Source: a virus. Taken from it: a stretch of 26,075 nt of DNA. The notes under the pieces are model-generated. The model saw only the letters and a program-made list of their open reading frames with translations, had not been told where the DNA came from and did no database searches. Both the position numbers and the translations under genes were made by a program. Positions 1 through 8,164 of the stretch are shown piece after piece (the stretch's first letter is position 1; each line of letters starts with the position of its first letter). Location of the stretch: IMG/VR virus record IMGVR_UViG_3300032294_002519, positions 1 to 26,075 of that record. One strand, given 5' to 3'.

Positions 1-1
1 A

Positions 2-226
2 AACTATTGGTCTCCTACACCTAAAAAATGGAGAAAAATAGGAGATGCATTATTAGCAGCATCAACTATTACTTCAGTTAGTGGGATGTGGCAATTTGAA
101 AATTTAAAAGAAGTATTCACAATTGATCAAATTAGATGGTTGATTATTAGTCCAATGATATTAGGAGTTATAGGAAAATTTTTAACTAATTTTTTTACTA
201 CATCTCGAAATAACTCTCAACCATGA
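2..226 (+). CDS. Holin-like membrane protein, C-terminal part (5' end outside window)
   Basis: Open frame entering from the left edge and ending at TGA 224-226; 74 residues are visible. The visible part begins with a polar, aromatic stretch (NYWSPTPKKWRKIGD), followed by two hydrophobic segments at about visible residues 16-30 and 46-65 separated by a short polar linker, and a polar tail. This two-segment layout, directly upstream of an endolysin and overlapping its start by 4 nt (ATGA), fits a small phage holin that permeabilises the inner membrane for lysis. Holins are too divergent to assign by motif, so the role rests on topology and on the neighbour. The start codon is not in the window. 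Confidence 0.6.
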   Translation, partial: NYWSPTPKKWRKIGDALLAASTITSVSGMWQFENLKEVFTIDQIRWLIISPMILGVIGKFLTNFFTTSRNNSQP

Positions 227-840
227 GTCTAAAAAATCTACAAGCCAAAATAGGAGTTTCAGCTGATGGGGCATTTGGACCTAAAACATTTAAAGTTGCA
301 ATGCAATATTTTAAAATGAATCCATTTCGTGCAGCTCAATTTTTTGGACAAACATCTCATGAAACTGGAGATTTTTTGACTTTTGTAGAAAATCTAAACT
401 ATTCAGTCGGTGGTTTAAAAAATACTTTTAAAAAATATTTTCCTGGGGATTTAGCCGAACAATATGCTCGTCAACCTGAAAAAATAGCAAACAGAGTTTA
501 TGCAAATAGAATGGGGAATGGAGGAGAAGCATCAGGGGATGGATGGAGATATAGAGGAAGAGGTGCTATTCAATTAACAGGTAGAGAAAACTACTCCGCA
601 TTTTCTAGATATTTAAACAAACCCGAAATCCTTACAAACCCAGATTTAGTAGCAACCGAATATGCTTTTGAATCTGCTATATTTTTCTTTGATAGAAATA
701 GATTATGGGATATTTGTGATAAAGGAGTAGATAAAAATACTATTTTATTATTGACTAAACGTATTAATGGTGGAACTAACGGTTTAGCAGATCGTGAATC
801 AAAAACCTTAAAATATTATAGATACAATATCTTAAGTTAA
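223..840 (+). CDS. GH19-type endolysin (peptidoglycan-degrading lysozyme/chitinase fold)
   Basis: 205 aa. The GH19 core is clear: SHETGDF (residues 45-51), YANRMGNGGE (93-102) and the block YRGRGAIQLTGRENY (110-124). By family knowledge the catalytic acid is the Glu of the HET motif, here E47. E56 and T119 sit where the Salmonella phage SPN1S endolysin, of almost the same length, has its second Glu and Thr. The first 25 residues (LQAKIGVSADGAFGPKT) resemble half of a PG_binding_1 repeat. No signal peptide is visible, so export would depend on the holin encoded just upstream, with which it shares an ATGA overlap. The protein would cleave host peptidoglycan glycan strands at the end of infection. 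The family is certain; the exact bond cleaved is inferred. Confidence 0.92.
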   Translation: MSLKNLQAKIGVSADGAFGPKTFKVAMQYFKMNPFRAAQFFGQTSHETGDFLTFVENLNYSVGGLKNTFKKYFPGDLAEQYARQPEKIANRVYANRMGNGGEASGDGWRYRGRGAIQLTGRENYSAFSRYLNKPEILTNPDLVATEYAFESAIFFFDRNRLWDICDKGVDKNTILLLTKRINGGTNGLADRESKTLKYYRYNILS

Positions 841-843
841 AAG

Positions 844-873
844 TTGGGAATTTAAAATTTATTTTATATATTA
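844..873 (+). promoter_or_regulatory. Weak candidate promoter upstream of the MazG-like gene
   Basis: TTGGGAAT (844-851) and TATATTA (867-873) resemble the four strong promoter-like copies elsewhere in the window (TTAGGAYT then TATATTT), but box-to-box spacing is 23 rather than 24 nt and both boxes carry mismatches. It lies in the short gap between the endolysin and the next gene, whose start has the familiar GTTATG context. Confidence 0.35.
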
Positions 874-878
874 TAGTT

Positions 879-1355
879 ATGAAAACAGACAATTACGTAC
901 CATTTGTCTCTGAGGTAGAGACATTTAATGAAACAATGGGGAAACCCAATACCTATACTCCAAATATTCCTGAACGTAAGGAATGGGAGTTTGTATACAA
1001 CTTTATTCTTGAAGAACTAGAAGAATACAAACACGCTTGTGAAACAGGAGATATTGTAGAAGTACTAGATGCACTTTGTGATATTACTTATGTTGCTACA
1101 GGAAATGGAGTTATGTTACATGGTTTAAAAGACAAATTTGTAGATGCTTATAATGAAGTTCAAGCATCAAATATGTCTAAAGCTTGCCAAACCGAAGAAG
1201 AAGCAATTGCTACTTGTAAAAGTGAAGCAGATCGAATTGGTGAAGCTACCCACTATGAAAAAGTAGGAGAATATTATATTGTTTATAGAACCCGAGATAA
1301 AAAAGTACTTAAATCAATAAATTATTTTAAACCAAATCTTAAGAAGTTTTTCTAA
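879..1355 (+). CDS. MazG-like all-alpha NTP pyrophosphohydrolase
   Basis: 158 aa. Residues 40-75 carry the metal-binding pattern of the MazG/phosphoribosyl-ATP pyrophosphohydrolase superfamily: EELEE (45-49), then ExxD (E61-D64) and D68 on the following helix. Such enzymes hydrolyse NTPs or dNTPs to the monophosphate and pyrophosphate. Phage versions are thought to adjust nucleotide or alarmone pools during infection. The C-terminal 50 residues (from about GEATHYEKVG, ending in KKFF) are typical of phage members and may help bind the substrate. The gene directly precedes the DNA polymerase gene with a 17-nt gap, which fits a job in nucleotide supply. The true substrate cannot be told. Confidence 0.8.
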   Translation: MKTDNYVPFVSEVETFNETMGKPNTYTPNIPERKEWEFVYNFILEELEEYKHACETGDIVEVLDALCDITYVATGNGVMLHGLKDKFVDAYNEVQASNMSKACQTEEEAIATCKSEADRIGEATHYEKVGEYYIVYRTRDKKVLKSINYFKPNLKKFF

Positions 1356-1372
1356 TTCATTGAATAAAGGTT

Positions 1373-3955
1373 ATGTATCAAGCAATTTATTACGATCACC
1401 AAACGTATACTTATCATCTTAGAGATGATAATATGGGATGGAGTGAATTTCAATATCAACCTACATTTTGGAAACGAGTAGATGATTGGTGTGAAAAAGC
1501 TCAACCTATACTAACTGGAGGATGGGCTGTACCTACTAAAAAATATTCTAAAGATGATCCTGATTTATTAGAAAAGGACATATCTAAAGAGTTATTAGTA
1601 TTAAGGGAACTTTATTACAAATATGATGATGTTGTTCCTTCATTCCATAACATAGTTTATCTTGATATCGAGATTGAAATGGGAGGAGCACTTACACCTG
1701 AATATATTAAGGCTGCTCCTATGCCTCTTACTTCGATTGCTTTGAGAGATATGACCACAAAACAATATATTTGTTTTATTATAGATAAAAGTGGTGAAAT
1801 TCAAGAAACAAACCAAGATAATAAACTCATCATTCCTTGCAATTCAGAAAAAGAATTGATTAAACGATTTTTATCTAAACTAGAAGAACTCGATCCCACT
1901 ATCATTTGCGGATACAATTCAGAATACTTTGATATGCCTTATCTATATTTCAGAATTAAGCAAGTATTAGGTGAAGATGAAGTATTACGTTTATCTCCAA
2001 TTCGTAAAGTTAATTATACTGAATATGCTGGTCAAATGCAATTAACTATAGGAGGTGTTAATCACTTAGATTACATGTTATTGCATAAAAAATACATTAT
2101 GAAGGAAGAACCTTCATATAAATTAGGTGATATTGGAGAAAAATATGTTAAGTTAGGAAAGATTGAATATGAAGGAAATTTAAATATTTTATTTAAAACC
2201 GACATAAACAAATTTATAGATTATAACTTACGAGATGTTGAAATCATTGAAAAATTAGAAGAAAAACTTAAATTCATTGAGTTAACTATCATGATTTCTC
2301 ATATCTGTAATATACCTTATGAAAGTATTTATTACAATACTGTAATGAATGAGGGTGCTATATTAAAGTATCTTAAACGTGAAGGTATTATTTCACCAAA
2401 TAAACCTACTACTCATAATCCAATATTAAAAAATATTAAAGAAAGTTATGCTGGTGGTTATTTATTAGAACCTATTCCTGGTTTATACTTTGATGTGATT
2501 GACTTAGACTTTACATCCCTATATCCTTCAATCATTAAATCACTTAATTTAGGTATCGAAACATTAATAGGTAGAATTAAAGTGCCTTACAATGCTACTT
2601 ATGAGCAAAACCATTCATTAGAAAAACTTAAAGAACGTGATCCTGAGGAGCAAATTGTTGTTGAAAAATTAAATAAAACTAATTATACTCTTAAAGCAGC
2701 TAAAATTAAAATAGGTGATCTAATTAATCTAATTGAAAAAAATAATTATACTATAGCTGCATCCGGAGCCATATTTGATACCTCAGAACAGAGTGTTTGT
2801 TCTAAAATTTTACAAGGTTGGTTTGAAAAACGAGAACATTATCGAGCACTAAAGAAAACAGCCGGTAAAGCAGAGGATTGGGTTAATTATAAATTATATG
2901 ATTTATTTCAACATGCATTTAAAATTTTGCAAAATGCAATGTATGGTACTTATGCTATTAATGGTTGGAGATATACTGATGGGCATTTAATTTGCAGCGC
3001 AGGCATTACAAATAGCGGACAACGTTTAACTCAAGAATCAATTGAATTTGTAAATAATAAAATCAATACTGAAATAAAGCAAGAAAAACAAAACATATGC
3101 ATTTCAGATACAGATTCGCTTTATATAGTATTAGGAGACTTATTAAACTATAGGTATCCAAATTGTTCGCCTGATGAAAAAAATGATAAAATATTACTGC
3201 TCGCTCAGGAAATACAAAATGAATCCAATCACTATCTAGATAAATTAAGCAAACGTTTATTCAATACTGATTCTCATTATTTCCAATTAAAACAAGAGGT
3301 AATTTGCGCTGGAGTACTCACAACAGGTAAACGTCGTTATGCAATGTATGTTACTAATAAGGAAGGTGTTAATGTTGAAGAATTAGACATGAAGGGACTT
3401 GAATTAATGAAGTCCAACATGAATAAATTATTTAAGAAATTTGGAGAGAATTTTATTAAAAATATATTATTTGGTAAACCTAAACCTGATATAGATAAAG
3501 ATATAGTTGATTTTTATAAAACATTAAAAACATTAGACCCTAGACAACTAGGTAAACCTACAGGAGTAAAACAAATATCATCATACCATATACCTGCTCG
3601 AGCAGGAGAAATGTTTAGTTCATTTAGGTTAAAAGCACCATCAAATACAAAGGCTGCTGTTCGTTATAATGATTTACTTAGATTTAAAAAATTAGATAAA
3701 AAATATGAATCTATCATTGAAGGTGATAAAATATTTATTATTAATCTAAAGAAAAATCCATATCACCTAGAAACAATAGGCTTACCAAATGCTCAGGTAC
3801 CACCAGAAATTGAAGAATTTGTTAAACAATATATTGATGTTGAAGAAATATTTGATTCGTTATTGGCAAATAAATTAAAATCACTTTATACTGATCTTTC
3901 TTGGGAATTTCCACCATTAAATCCTAATGTTAATAAATTCTTTAGCTTTAATTAG
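1373..3955 (+). CDS. 43: DNA polymerase, family B, T4 gp43-like with 3'-5' exonuclease
   Basis: 860 aa, close to the roughly 900 aa of T4/RB69 gp43. All signature motifs are present in order. Exonuclease: Exo I LDIEIEMGG (D98, E100), Exo II GYNSEYFDMPY, Exo III YNLRDVEII. Polymerase: motif A DLDFTSLYPSII (D377, D379; catalytic metal ligand in DFTSLYP), motif B KILQNAMYGTYAING (K517-G525 region), motif C SDTDSLY (D579, D581) and the KKRY-like TTGKRRYAMYV. Both activities should be intact, and I see no intein or intron. The extreme C-terminus ends FFSFN, resembling the clamp-binding tail of gp43-type enzymes. This is the replicative polymerase; it partners with the clamp encoded immediately downstream. 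The start at 1373 follows GGTTATG, in keeping with neighbouring starts. Confidence 0.97.
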   Translation: MYQAIYYDHQTYTYHLRDDNMGWSEFQYQPTFWKRVDDWCEKAQPILTGGWAVPTKKYSKDDPDLLEKDISKELLVLRELYYKYDDVVPSFHNIVYLDIEIEMGGALTPEYIKAAPMPLTSIALRDMTTKQYICFIIDKSGEIQETNQDNKLIIPCNSEKELIKRFLSKLEELDPTIICGYNSEYFDMPYLYFRIKQVLGEDEVLRLSPIRKVNYTEYAGQMQLTIGGVNHLDYMLLHKKYIMKEEPSYKLGDIGEKYVKLGKIEYEGNLNILFKTDINKFIDYNLRDVEIIEKLEEKLKFIELTIMISHICNIPYESIYYNTVMNEGAILKYLKREGIISPNKPTTHNPILKNIKESYAGGYLLEPIPGLYFDVIDLDFTSLYPSIIKSLNLGIETLIGRIKVPYNATYEQNHSLEKLKERDPEEQIVVEKLNKTNYTLKAAKIKIGDLINLIEKNNYTIAASGAIFDTSEQSVCSKILQGWFEKREHYRALKKTAGKAEDWVNYKLYDLFQHAFKILQNAMYGTYAINGWRYTDGHLICSAGITNSGQRLTQESIEFVNNKINTEIKQEKQNICISDTDSLYIVLGDLLNYRYPNCSPDEKNDKILLLAQEIQNESNHYLDKLSKRLFNTDSHYFQLKQEVICAGVLTTGKRRYAMYVTNKEGVNVEELDMKGLELMKSNMNKLFKKFGENFIKNILFGKPKPDIDKDIVDFYKTLKTLDPRQLGKPTGVKQISSYHIPARAGEMFSSFRLKAPSNTKAAVRYNDLLRFKKLDKKYESIIEGDKIFIINLKKNPYHLETIGLPNAQVPPEIEEFVKQYIDVEEIFDSLLANKLKSLYTDLSWEFPPLNPNVNKFFSFN

Positions 3956-3982
3956 GACTACAAAATCATCTTTTTTATATTT
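3952..3982 (+). promoter_or_regulatory. Promoter-like element P1 (TTAGGACT-N16-TATATTT)
   Basis: TTAGGACT at 3952-3959, overlapping the polymerase stop codon, and TATATTT at 3976-3982, start-to-start distance 24 nt. The same two boxes with the same distance recur at 7196, 14407 and 23587. The layout resembles the Bacteroidota housekeeping promoter (TTTG, 19-21 nt, TAnnTTTG). The sliding-clamp start lies 18 nt beyond the second box. No experimental support. Confidence 0.7.
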
Positions 3983-4000
3983 AAATAAAATAAAAGTTAT

Positions 4001-4768
4001 ATGTTTCTGATTAAGAAATTTGAATTACAAGCAGTTATCAATAAATACTACATTGGTGGTATGATTGAAGCAGTTAAATGGGAAATTCAAGATAAACAAC
4101 TCTCCGTTAAACTAACCTCCCCAACTCGAGAAATGATTGGTGAAGTAATTCACTCTAAATTTAATCTCCCAGATTCAAATATTGGTATTTCTAATACCAC
4201 TCAATTACTTAAACTGATCAATATTACAAATGGAGATGTGATTTTAGATTTTTCAAAACAAGGTAAAATCTTTAATAAACTTCTTATTTCAGATAATCAA
4301 TTCAATGTTAACTATACATTAGCCGATACATTAACTATTCCTAAATCAGGAAAATATAACGGTTCTGAATTTTATCATATAGAGGCACCTCTAGATAAAG
4401 ATATGATTGTTGCTCTAATTAAAGCAAAATCAGCATTAGATGATAGTTCAACAGTAATGATTCAATCAAACACTAGTTTAGATGGTGAGTTTCGATTAGA
4501 ATTGATATTTGGAGGTGATATAGAATATTCAAATAAAGTATCTTATTATATTCCTAATATTACTCAACAAGATGTTCCATCTGATTTTATAAATTCATTT
4601 AGTGAATTTAAATTAGGGTTTAATTCTGATTTGATGAAAGATATTTTAAATGTAAATAAAGATGCTGACGAGGCTCAACTATCTATCAATTTAGATGGTT
4701 TAATGAAATTGCAATTCAAAACAGACGATATTACAAGTATTTACTATATAGTTAAAAAAGATGTTTAA
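4001..4768 (+). CDS. 45: Sliding clamp, T4 gp45-like DNA polymerase processivity factor
   Basis: 255 aa, slightly longer than T4 gp45 (228 aa). Clamp-like features are the N-terminal helix (KKFELQAVINKYYIGG), the strand run LLKLINITNGDVILDF, KLLISDNQFNVNYTLAD, and the C-terminal strand KTDDITSIYYIVKK, which matches the typical end of phage gp45-type clamps. Known role: a trimeric ring that tethers the polymerase to DNA and, in T4, also activates late transcription. It lies directly after the polymerase and upstream of both clamp-loader subunits, supporting the call. A promoter-like element sits just upstream, so its transcription may be separable from that of the polymerase. Low primary-sequence conservation in this family keeps the confidence below that of the polymerase. 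Confidence 0.87.
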   Translation: MFLIKKFELQAVINKYYIGGMIEAVKWEIQDKQLSVKLTSPTREMIGEVIHSKFNLPDSNIGISNTTQLLKLINITNGDVILDFSKQGKIFNKLLISDNQFNVNYTLADTLTIPKSGKYNGSEFYHIEAPLDKDMIVALIKAKSALDDSSTVMIQSNTSLDGEFRLELIFGGDIEYSNKVSYYIPNITQQDVPSDFINSFSEFKLGFNSDLMKDILNVNKDADEAQLSINLDGLMKLQFKTDDITSIYYIVKKDV

Positions 4769-4991
4769 TATAACCACTCCTGTTCTCAATTTTAACGATA
4801 CGCTTTATATTCTAAAACGTACTATTAAAGAATCCACTATACCTGAAGATCAGGTACAAAGTTATAAAAATTATTTAGGTTGTGATACAGTACTGAAAAA
4901 AGATGGAATATATTATTTTGCAAACAAAATAGAAGAAGCCCAATTAGTAAAAGAAACCCACGTACAACTTGAATTACCCCTAGAATTTTAG
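4761..4991 (+). CDS. 76-aa protein of unknown fold ending in a clamp-binding-like peptide (QLELPLEF)
   Basis: 76 aa, overlapping the clamp gene by 8 nt and so probably translationally coupled to it. I do not recognise the body, a small mixed protein with KYYFANKI-like strand segments. The last eight residues, Q69-L-E-L-P-L-E-F76, match the shape of the bacterial beta-clamp binding peptide (QLxLPL, as at the N-terminus of Hda). That suggests, as inference only, that it contacts a sliding clamp: either the phage ring encoded next to it or the host DnaN. No catalytic motif is visible. Confidence 0.7.
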   Translation: MFNITTPVLNFNDTLYILKRTIKESTIPEDQVQSYKNYLGCDTVLKKDGIYYFANKIEEAQLVKETHVQLELPLEF

Positions 4992-4998
4992 TATATTT
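4969..4998 (+). promoter_or_regulatory. Weak candidate promoter upstream of groES
   Basis: TTGAATTA (4969-4976, inside the preceding gene) and TATATTT (4992-4998), start-to-start distance 23 nt. The second box is perfect, but the first matches the strong copies poorly. The groES start follows in the context AAAAGTTATATG, identical to the ending before the clamp gene. It could give the chaperonin pair its own transcript. Confidence 0.35.
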
Positions 4999-5017
4999 AT
5001 CAATAAACAAAAGTTAT

Positions 5018-5308
5018 ATGTCATTAGAAGCAGTTTTTAATTCAATTATTGTAAAACCTCAAGAAGAGGAAGAAACCACTTATGGTTCAATTGTAGTACC
5101 TGATTTAGGAAAAGAAAAAGGATTACGAGGCACTATTGTATCTGTTGGAGAAGGCTCCTACACAGTTACAGGAACATTTATTCCACCAACACTTAAAATA
5201 GGTCAAAAAGTCATTTTACCTGCAATTGGTGCCTCTAAAATAGAACATGATGGACAAGAATATTGGAGTTGTCCTGAAACACAAGTATTAGCAATTATAA
5301 CCGAATAA
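5018..5308 (+). CDS. groES: Co-chaperonin GroES-like (phage Cpn10)
   Basis: 96 aa, the same size as bacterial GroES. The beta-barrel core shows FNSIIVKP near the N-terminus, GLRGTIVSVGEG at 35-46 and KIGQKVILPA, followed by the C-terminal strand VLAIITE. The mobile loop between about residues 16 and 33 carries I25-V26-V27, at the position of the Ile-Val-Leu tripeptide that docks onto GroEL, so it should be able to cap a chaperonin. The gene is separated by only 7 nt from groEL, as in bacterial groESL operons. T4 gp31 is a functional analogue, but this protein looks closer to true GroES. It would cap the GroEL cavity during folding of phage or host proteins. Confidence 0.93.
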   Translation: MSLEAVFNSIIVKPQEEEETTYGSIVVPDLGKEKGLRGTIVSVGEGSYTVTGTFIPPTLKIGQKVILPAIGASKIEHDGQEYWSCPETQVLAIITE

Positions 5309-5315
5309 AATCTAT

Positions 5316-6947
5316 ATGAATAAAGTTGTCAAGTTTGGGCCTGAAGCCCGAAAGAAAATTGTTTCCGGTATTAATACAGTATCGGATGCTGTAACTGCTA
5401 CATTAGGTCCAAATGGACGAAATGTTATCTACACTGAATACGGTGAAGTTCGCAGTACAAAAGATGGAGTAACTGTTGCAAAACAAATCTCAAATTTAGA
5501 AGATCCGCTTGAAGAACTAGGTGCTCAAATGGTTAAACAAGCATCTATTAAAACAGCTAATAATGCTGGTGATGGAACTACTACATCTACACTTTTAGCT
5601 CAACACATGATTAATCAAGGTATCTCATATCTTGATAGAGGAGCAAATGCTGTAGAAATTAAACGTGGGATTGATTCTGCAGTTAAAGAAATAGTAACAT
5701 GTCTTAGAAGAGAAATATCCGAAGACATTACATCAGAAACTCAACTCGAACAAATTGCAACAATCTCAGCAAATAATGATCCAGCAATCGGAACATTAAT
5801 TGCCACAGCAATGGAAAAAGTAGGTCGCGAAGGTGTAGTTACAATTGAAGAATCAAAAACAGGAGAAACATATCTCGAAACAGTAGAAGGTATGCAATTT
5901 GATAGAGGATATAAGTCACATTACTTTGTTACTAATAACTCAGACATGACCTGTACCTTAGAAGATCCATTTATTTTGATTGCAGATCGTAAATTCAATC
6001 AAGTAAAAGATTTACTTCCAATCCTAGAAGGTGTTTCAGGAACAGGCAAATCATTACTTATTATTGCTGAGGATATTGATGGTGAAACATTATCTACTCT
6101 TATTGTAAATAAGATGAGAGGTACAATTAAAGTAGCAGCTGTTAAAGCTCCTGATTTTGGAGATCGCAGAAAACTTCTAATGGAAGACATGGCGGTTCTA
6201 ACTGGCGGCCAGGTATTCTCAAATGAAAAAGGAATGAAACTAGATAAGTTTTCTTGGGAGTGGTTTGGTAAAGCACGTTTAGTTACTATTACTAAAGATC
6301 AAACCACTATTGTTGATGGAAAAGGAGATACAAGCGCTATTGAAGCACGAATTGATGAACTACAAACTCAAATCGATAAATCTAATGTACCATTTGAAAA
6401 AGAAAAACTACAGGAACGTTTAGCAAAATTTATTGGTGGTGTAGCTATCATTCACGTAGGTGGAAATAGTGAATTAGAAATGAAAGAAACTAAAGATAGA
6501 GTTGATGATGCATTACATGCAACTAAAGCCGCTATCGAAGAAGGAATTGTTCCTGGTGGTGGTGCTGCTCTATTATACGCTCGAGAAGCAATCACTAGAT
6601 CACGCTCAGAATTAGATTCAGATGTTTATATTGGTAAACAAATTGTTTATAAAGCATGTGCTGCTCCATTTATGAAAATTTTAACAAATGCCGGATATAG
6701 TGAAGGTGAATGTTATGGGTTAATTAATGGATTAGAAGGAGACGATAATTGGAAAGGATATAATATCAAAACAGAAGCATATGAAAATATGAAAGATGCA
6801 GGTATTATTGATCCATCTAAAGTAACTCGTAATGCAATTGAAAATGCAGCTTCTATTGCTGGAACAGTATTATTGACTGAATCTGCTATTGTAGAAATTA
6901 ATTTAGATAAAGAATCCGAAGCATCAGGAATGCCAGGAATGTACTAA
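5316..6947 (+). CDS. groEL: Chaperonin GroEL (phage Cpn60)
   Basis: 543 aa, essentially full length (E. coli 548). ATP-site motifs are intact: [10 protein letters not shown] (28-37), TKDGVTVAK (D50), [13 protein letters not shown] (D86, equivalent to E. coli D87) and [15 protein letters not shown] with D398, the ATP-hydrolysis Asp, in register with E. coli. The apical domain holds LLPILEGV and [14 protein letters not shown], the hydrophobic face that binds substrate and GroES, and [11 protein letters not shown]. The C-terminus is SGMPGMY instead of a GGM-repeat tail, so the cavity floor may differ. It should form the double-ring folding chamber with the GroES encoded just upstream. It sits between the clamp and clamp-loader genes, hinting that its clients include phage replication or structural proteins (inference). 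Confidence 0.97.
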   Translation: MNKVVKFGPEARKKIVSGINTVSDAVTATLGPNGRNVIYTEYGEVRSTKDGVTVAKQISNLEDPLEELGAQMVKQASIKTANNAGDGTTTSTLLAQHMINQGISYLDRGANAVEIKRGIDSAVKEIVTCLRREISEDITSETQLEQIATISANNDPAIGTLIATAMEKVGREGVVTIEESKTGETYLETVEGMQFDRGYKSHYFVTNNSDMTCTLEDPFILIADRKFNQVKDLLPILEGVSGTGKSLLIIAEDIDGETLSTLIVNKMRGTIKVAAVKAPDFGDRRKLLMEDMAVLTGGQVFSNEKGMKLDKFSWEWFGKARLVTITKDQTTIVDGKGDTSAIEARIDELQTQIDKSNVPFEKEKLQERLAKFIGGVAIIHVGGNSELEMKETKDRVDDALHATKAAIEEGIVPGGGAALLYAREAITRSRSELDSDVYIGKQIVYKACAAPFMKILTNAGYSEGECYGLINGLEGDDNWKGYNIKTEAYENMKDAGIIDPSKVTRNAIENAASIAGTVLLTESAIVEINLDKESEASGMPGMY

Positions 6948-6950
6948 TAA

Positions 6951-7199
6951 ATGGAAACTAAAGAATCAAACATATTGATTGCCAGGAGAGTACCTCCTGG
7001 TGATCAATGGTGTTTGGTTGATGATGAAAAACAAATTGTTCATAAATCATTAACTGAAACACTTGAAGCATACTTTCAAAAAGTAAATAAACCATATGAG
7101 TTTAGACTTGCGCCTTTAAAAGGAGAGCTATATATTATTACTACTGAAGAAGTAGCGCCTACTCCTCCTAAAAGGTTTAATATATATGGAGATTATTAG
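6951..7199 (+). CDS. Unknown 82-aa protein downstream of groEL
   Basis: 82 aa, starting 4 nt after the groEL stop codon (TAATAAATG) and therefore presumably co-transcribed with groESL. I do not recognise a family. It is a mixed acidic/basic protein with predicted strands (NILIARRV, QWCLVDD, ELYIITTEE), no membrane segment, no cysteine pairs and a Pro-rich tail (APTPPKRFN). Its stop codon overlaps the next promoter-like element, so it is the last gene of this block. A role as an accessory to the chaperonin cannot be shown. Confidence 0.65.
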   Translation: METKESNILIARRVPPGDQWCLVDDEKQIVHKSLTETLEAYFQKVNKPYEFRLAPLKGELYIITTEEVAPTPPKRFNIYGDY

Positions 7200-7226
7200 G
7201 ATTTCTAAATTTAGGATTGTATATTT
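7196..7226 (+). promoter_or_regulatory. Promoter-like element P2 (TTAGGATT-N16-TATATTT)
   Basis: TTAGGATT at 7196-7203, overlapping the upstream stop codon, and TATATTT at 7220-7226; distance 24 nt, exactly as in P1, P3 and P4. A second TTAGGATT at 7211 lies between the boxes. The clamp-loader ATG is only 12 nt past the second box, so if transcription starts about 7 nt after that box the leader would be very short. Confidence 0.7.
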
Positions 7227-7238
7227 AAAATAAAAGTT

Positions 7239-8159
7239 ATGTCAAAAAGGTTACACACAATACTTAATGAGAAGTATAGGCCCGATACTTTAGAAGGATA
7301 TATCTGTAAAGACGAAATTAAGTCTAAATTCGAAGAATTTATTCAACAACAAGATATCCCACATCTTCTATTTGCAGGTAAACCAGGTGCAGGTAAAACA
7401 ACAATCGCTAAAATATTAGTTAAAAATATTGATTGTGATTATCTATATATTAATGCAACTGATGAACGTTCAATTGATGTGATGAGAGATAAAGTAGGAG
7501 CATTTGCTGCTGCTGGTTCATTTAAGCCACTTAAAATAGTGATTCTAGATGAAGCAACCCATATTCTACAAGCATCACAAGTTATCTTGTTAAACATGAT
7601 GGAAACATATAGTTTAACTACTCGTTTCATTTTAACAGGTAATTACCCAGAACGTTTAATTGAACCACTTAGAAGTAGATGTCAGGAATTTGATTTATCT
7701 CCTCCTACTAAAAAAGTTGTAGCCCAACATATTAGCACTATTCTAGATAAAGAAGAAATTGAGTACGAAATAGAAGATTTAGTTACTATTGTAAATAAGT
7801 TTTATCCTGATTTTAGAAAAATTATCAATAACTGTCAAAAATATACAGTTGATGGAGTATTAAAGTTAGGTAAACTATCAAATACTGATGATAATTATAA
7901 AGAATCTATTTTAGAAGAACTTAAAAAACCATCAAATAAATCATTTAATAATATTAGACAAATTATAGCAAATGCTGATGTAAATGATTTTGATGATTTA
8001 TATAGATTTTTATACGATCAACTAAATGAATATGCTAAAGGAAATGAAGGTATTATCATTTGCTATTTAGAAGAATATATATACCATGCTACATTTAGAC
8101 TTGATAAAGAAATCAATATTATGGCCTGTATATCAAAAATTTTAGAAACAATTAAATAA
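7239..8159 (+). CDS. 44: Clamp loader AAA+ ATPase, T4 gp44-like large subunit
   Basis: 306 aa (T4 gp44 is 319 aa). The AAA+ signatures are Walker A GKPGAGKT (47-54), Walker B IVILDEATH (D104, E105), sensor 1 around LTGNYPERL (133-140) and the arginine-finger motif SRC (146-148) typical of replication factor C and gp44 subunits. The N-terminus LNEKYRPDTLEGYI is also classic for this family. The subunit uses ATP to open the gp45-type ring and place it on primed DNA. Its gene follows its own promoter-like element and precedes the probable small loader subunit. Nothing appears truncated. Confidence 0.95.
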   Translation: MSKRLHTILNEKYRPDTLEGYICKDEIKSKFEEFIQQQDIPHLLFAGKPGAGKTTIAKILVKNIDCDYLYINATDERSIDVMRDKVGAFAAAGSFKPLKIVILDEATHILQASQVILLNMMETYSLTTRFILTGNYPERLIEPLRSRCQEFDLSPPTKKVVAQHISTILDKEEIEYEIEDLVTIVNKFYPDFRKIINNCQKYTVDGVLKLGKLSNTDDNYKESILEELKKPSNKSFNNIRQIIANADVNDFDDLYRFLYDQLNEYAKGNEGIIICYLEEYIYHATFRLDKEINIMACISKILETIK

Positions 8160-8164
8160 TAAAT

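Noticed and set aside
5999-6190. Minus-strand ORF inside groEL (63 aa)
   Set aside because: Antisense to a strongly conserved coding region, no start context and no recognisable protein.
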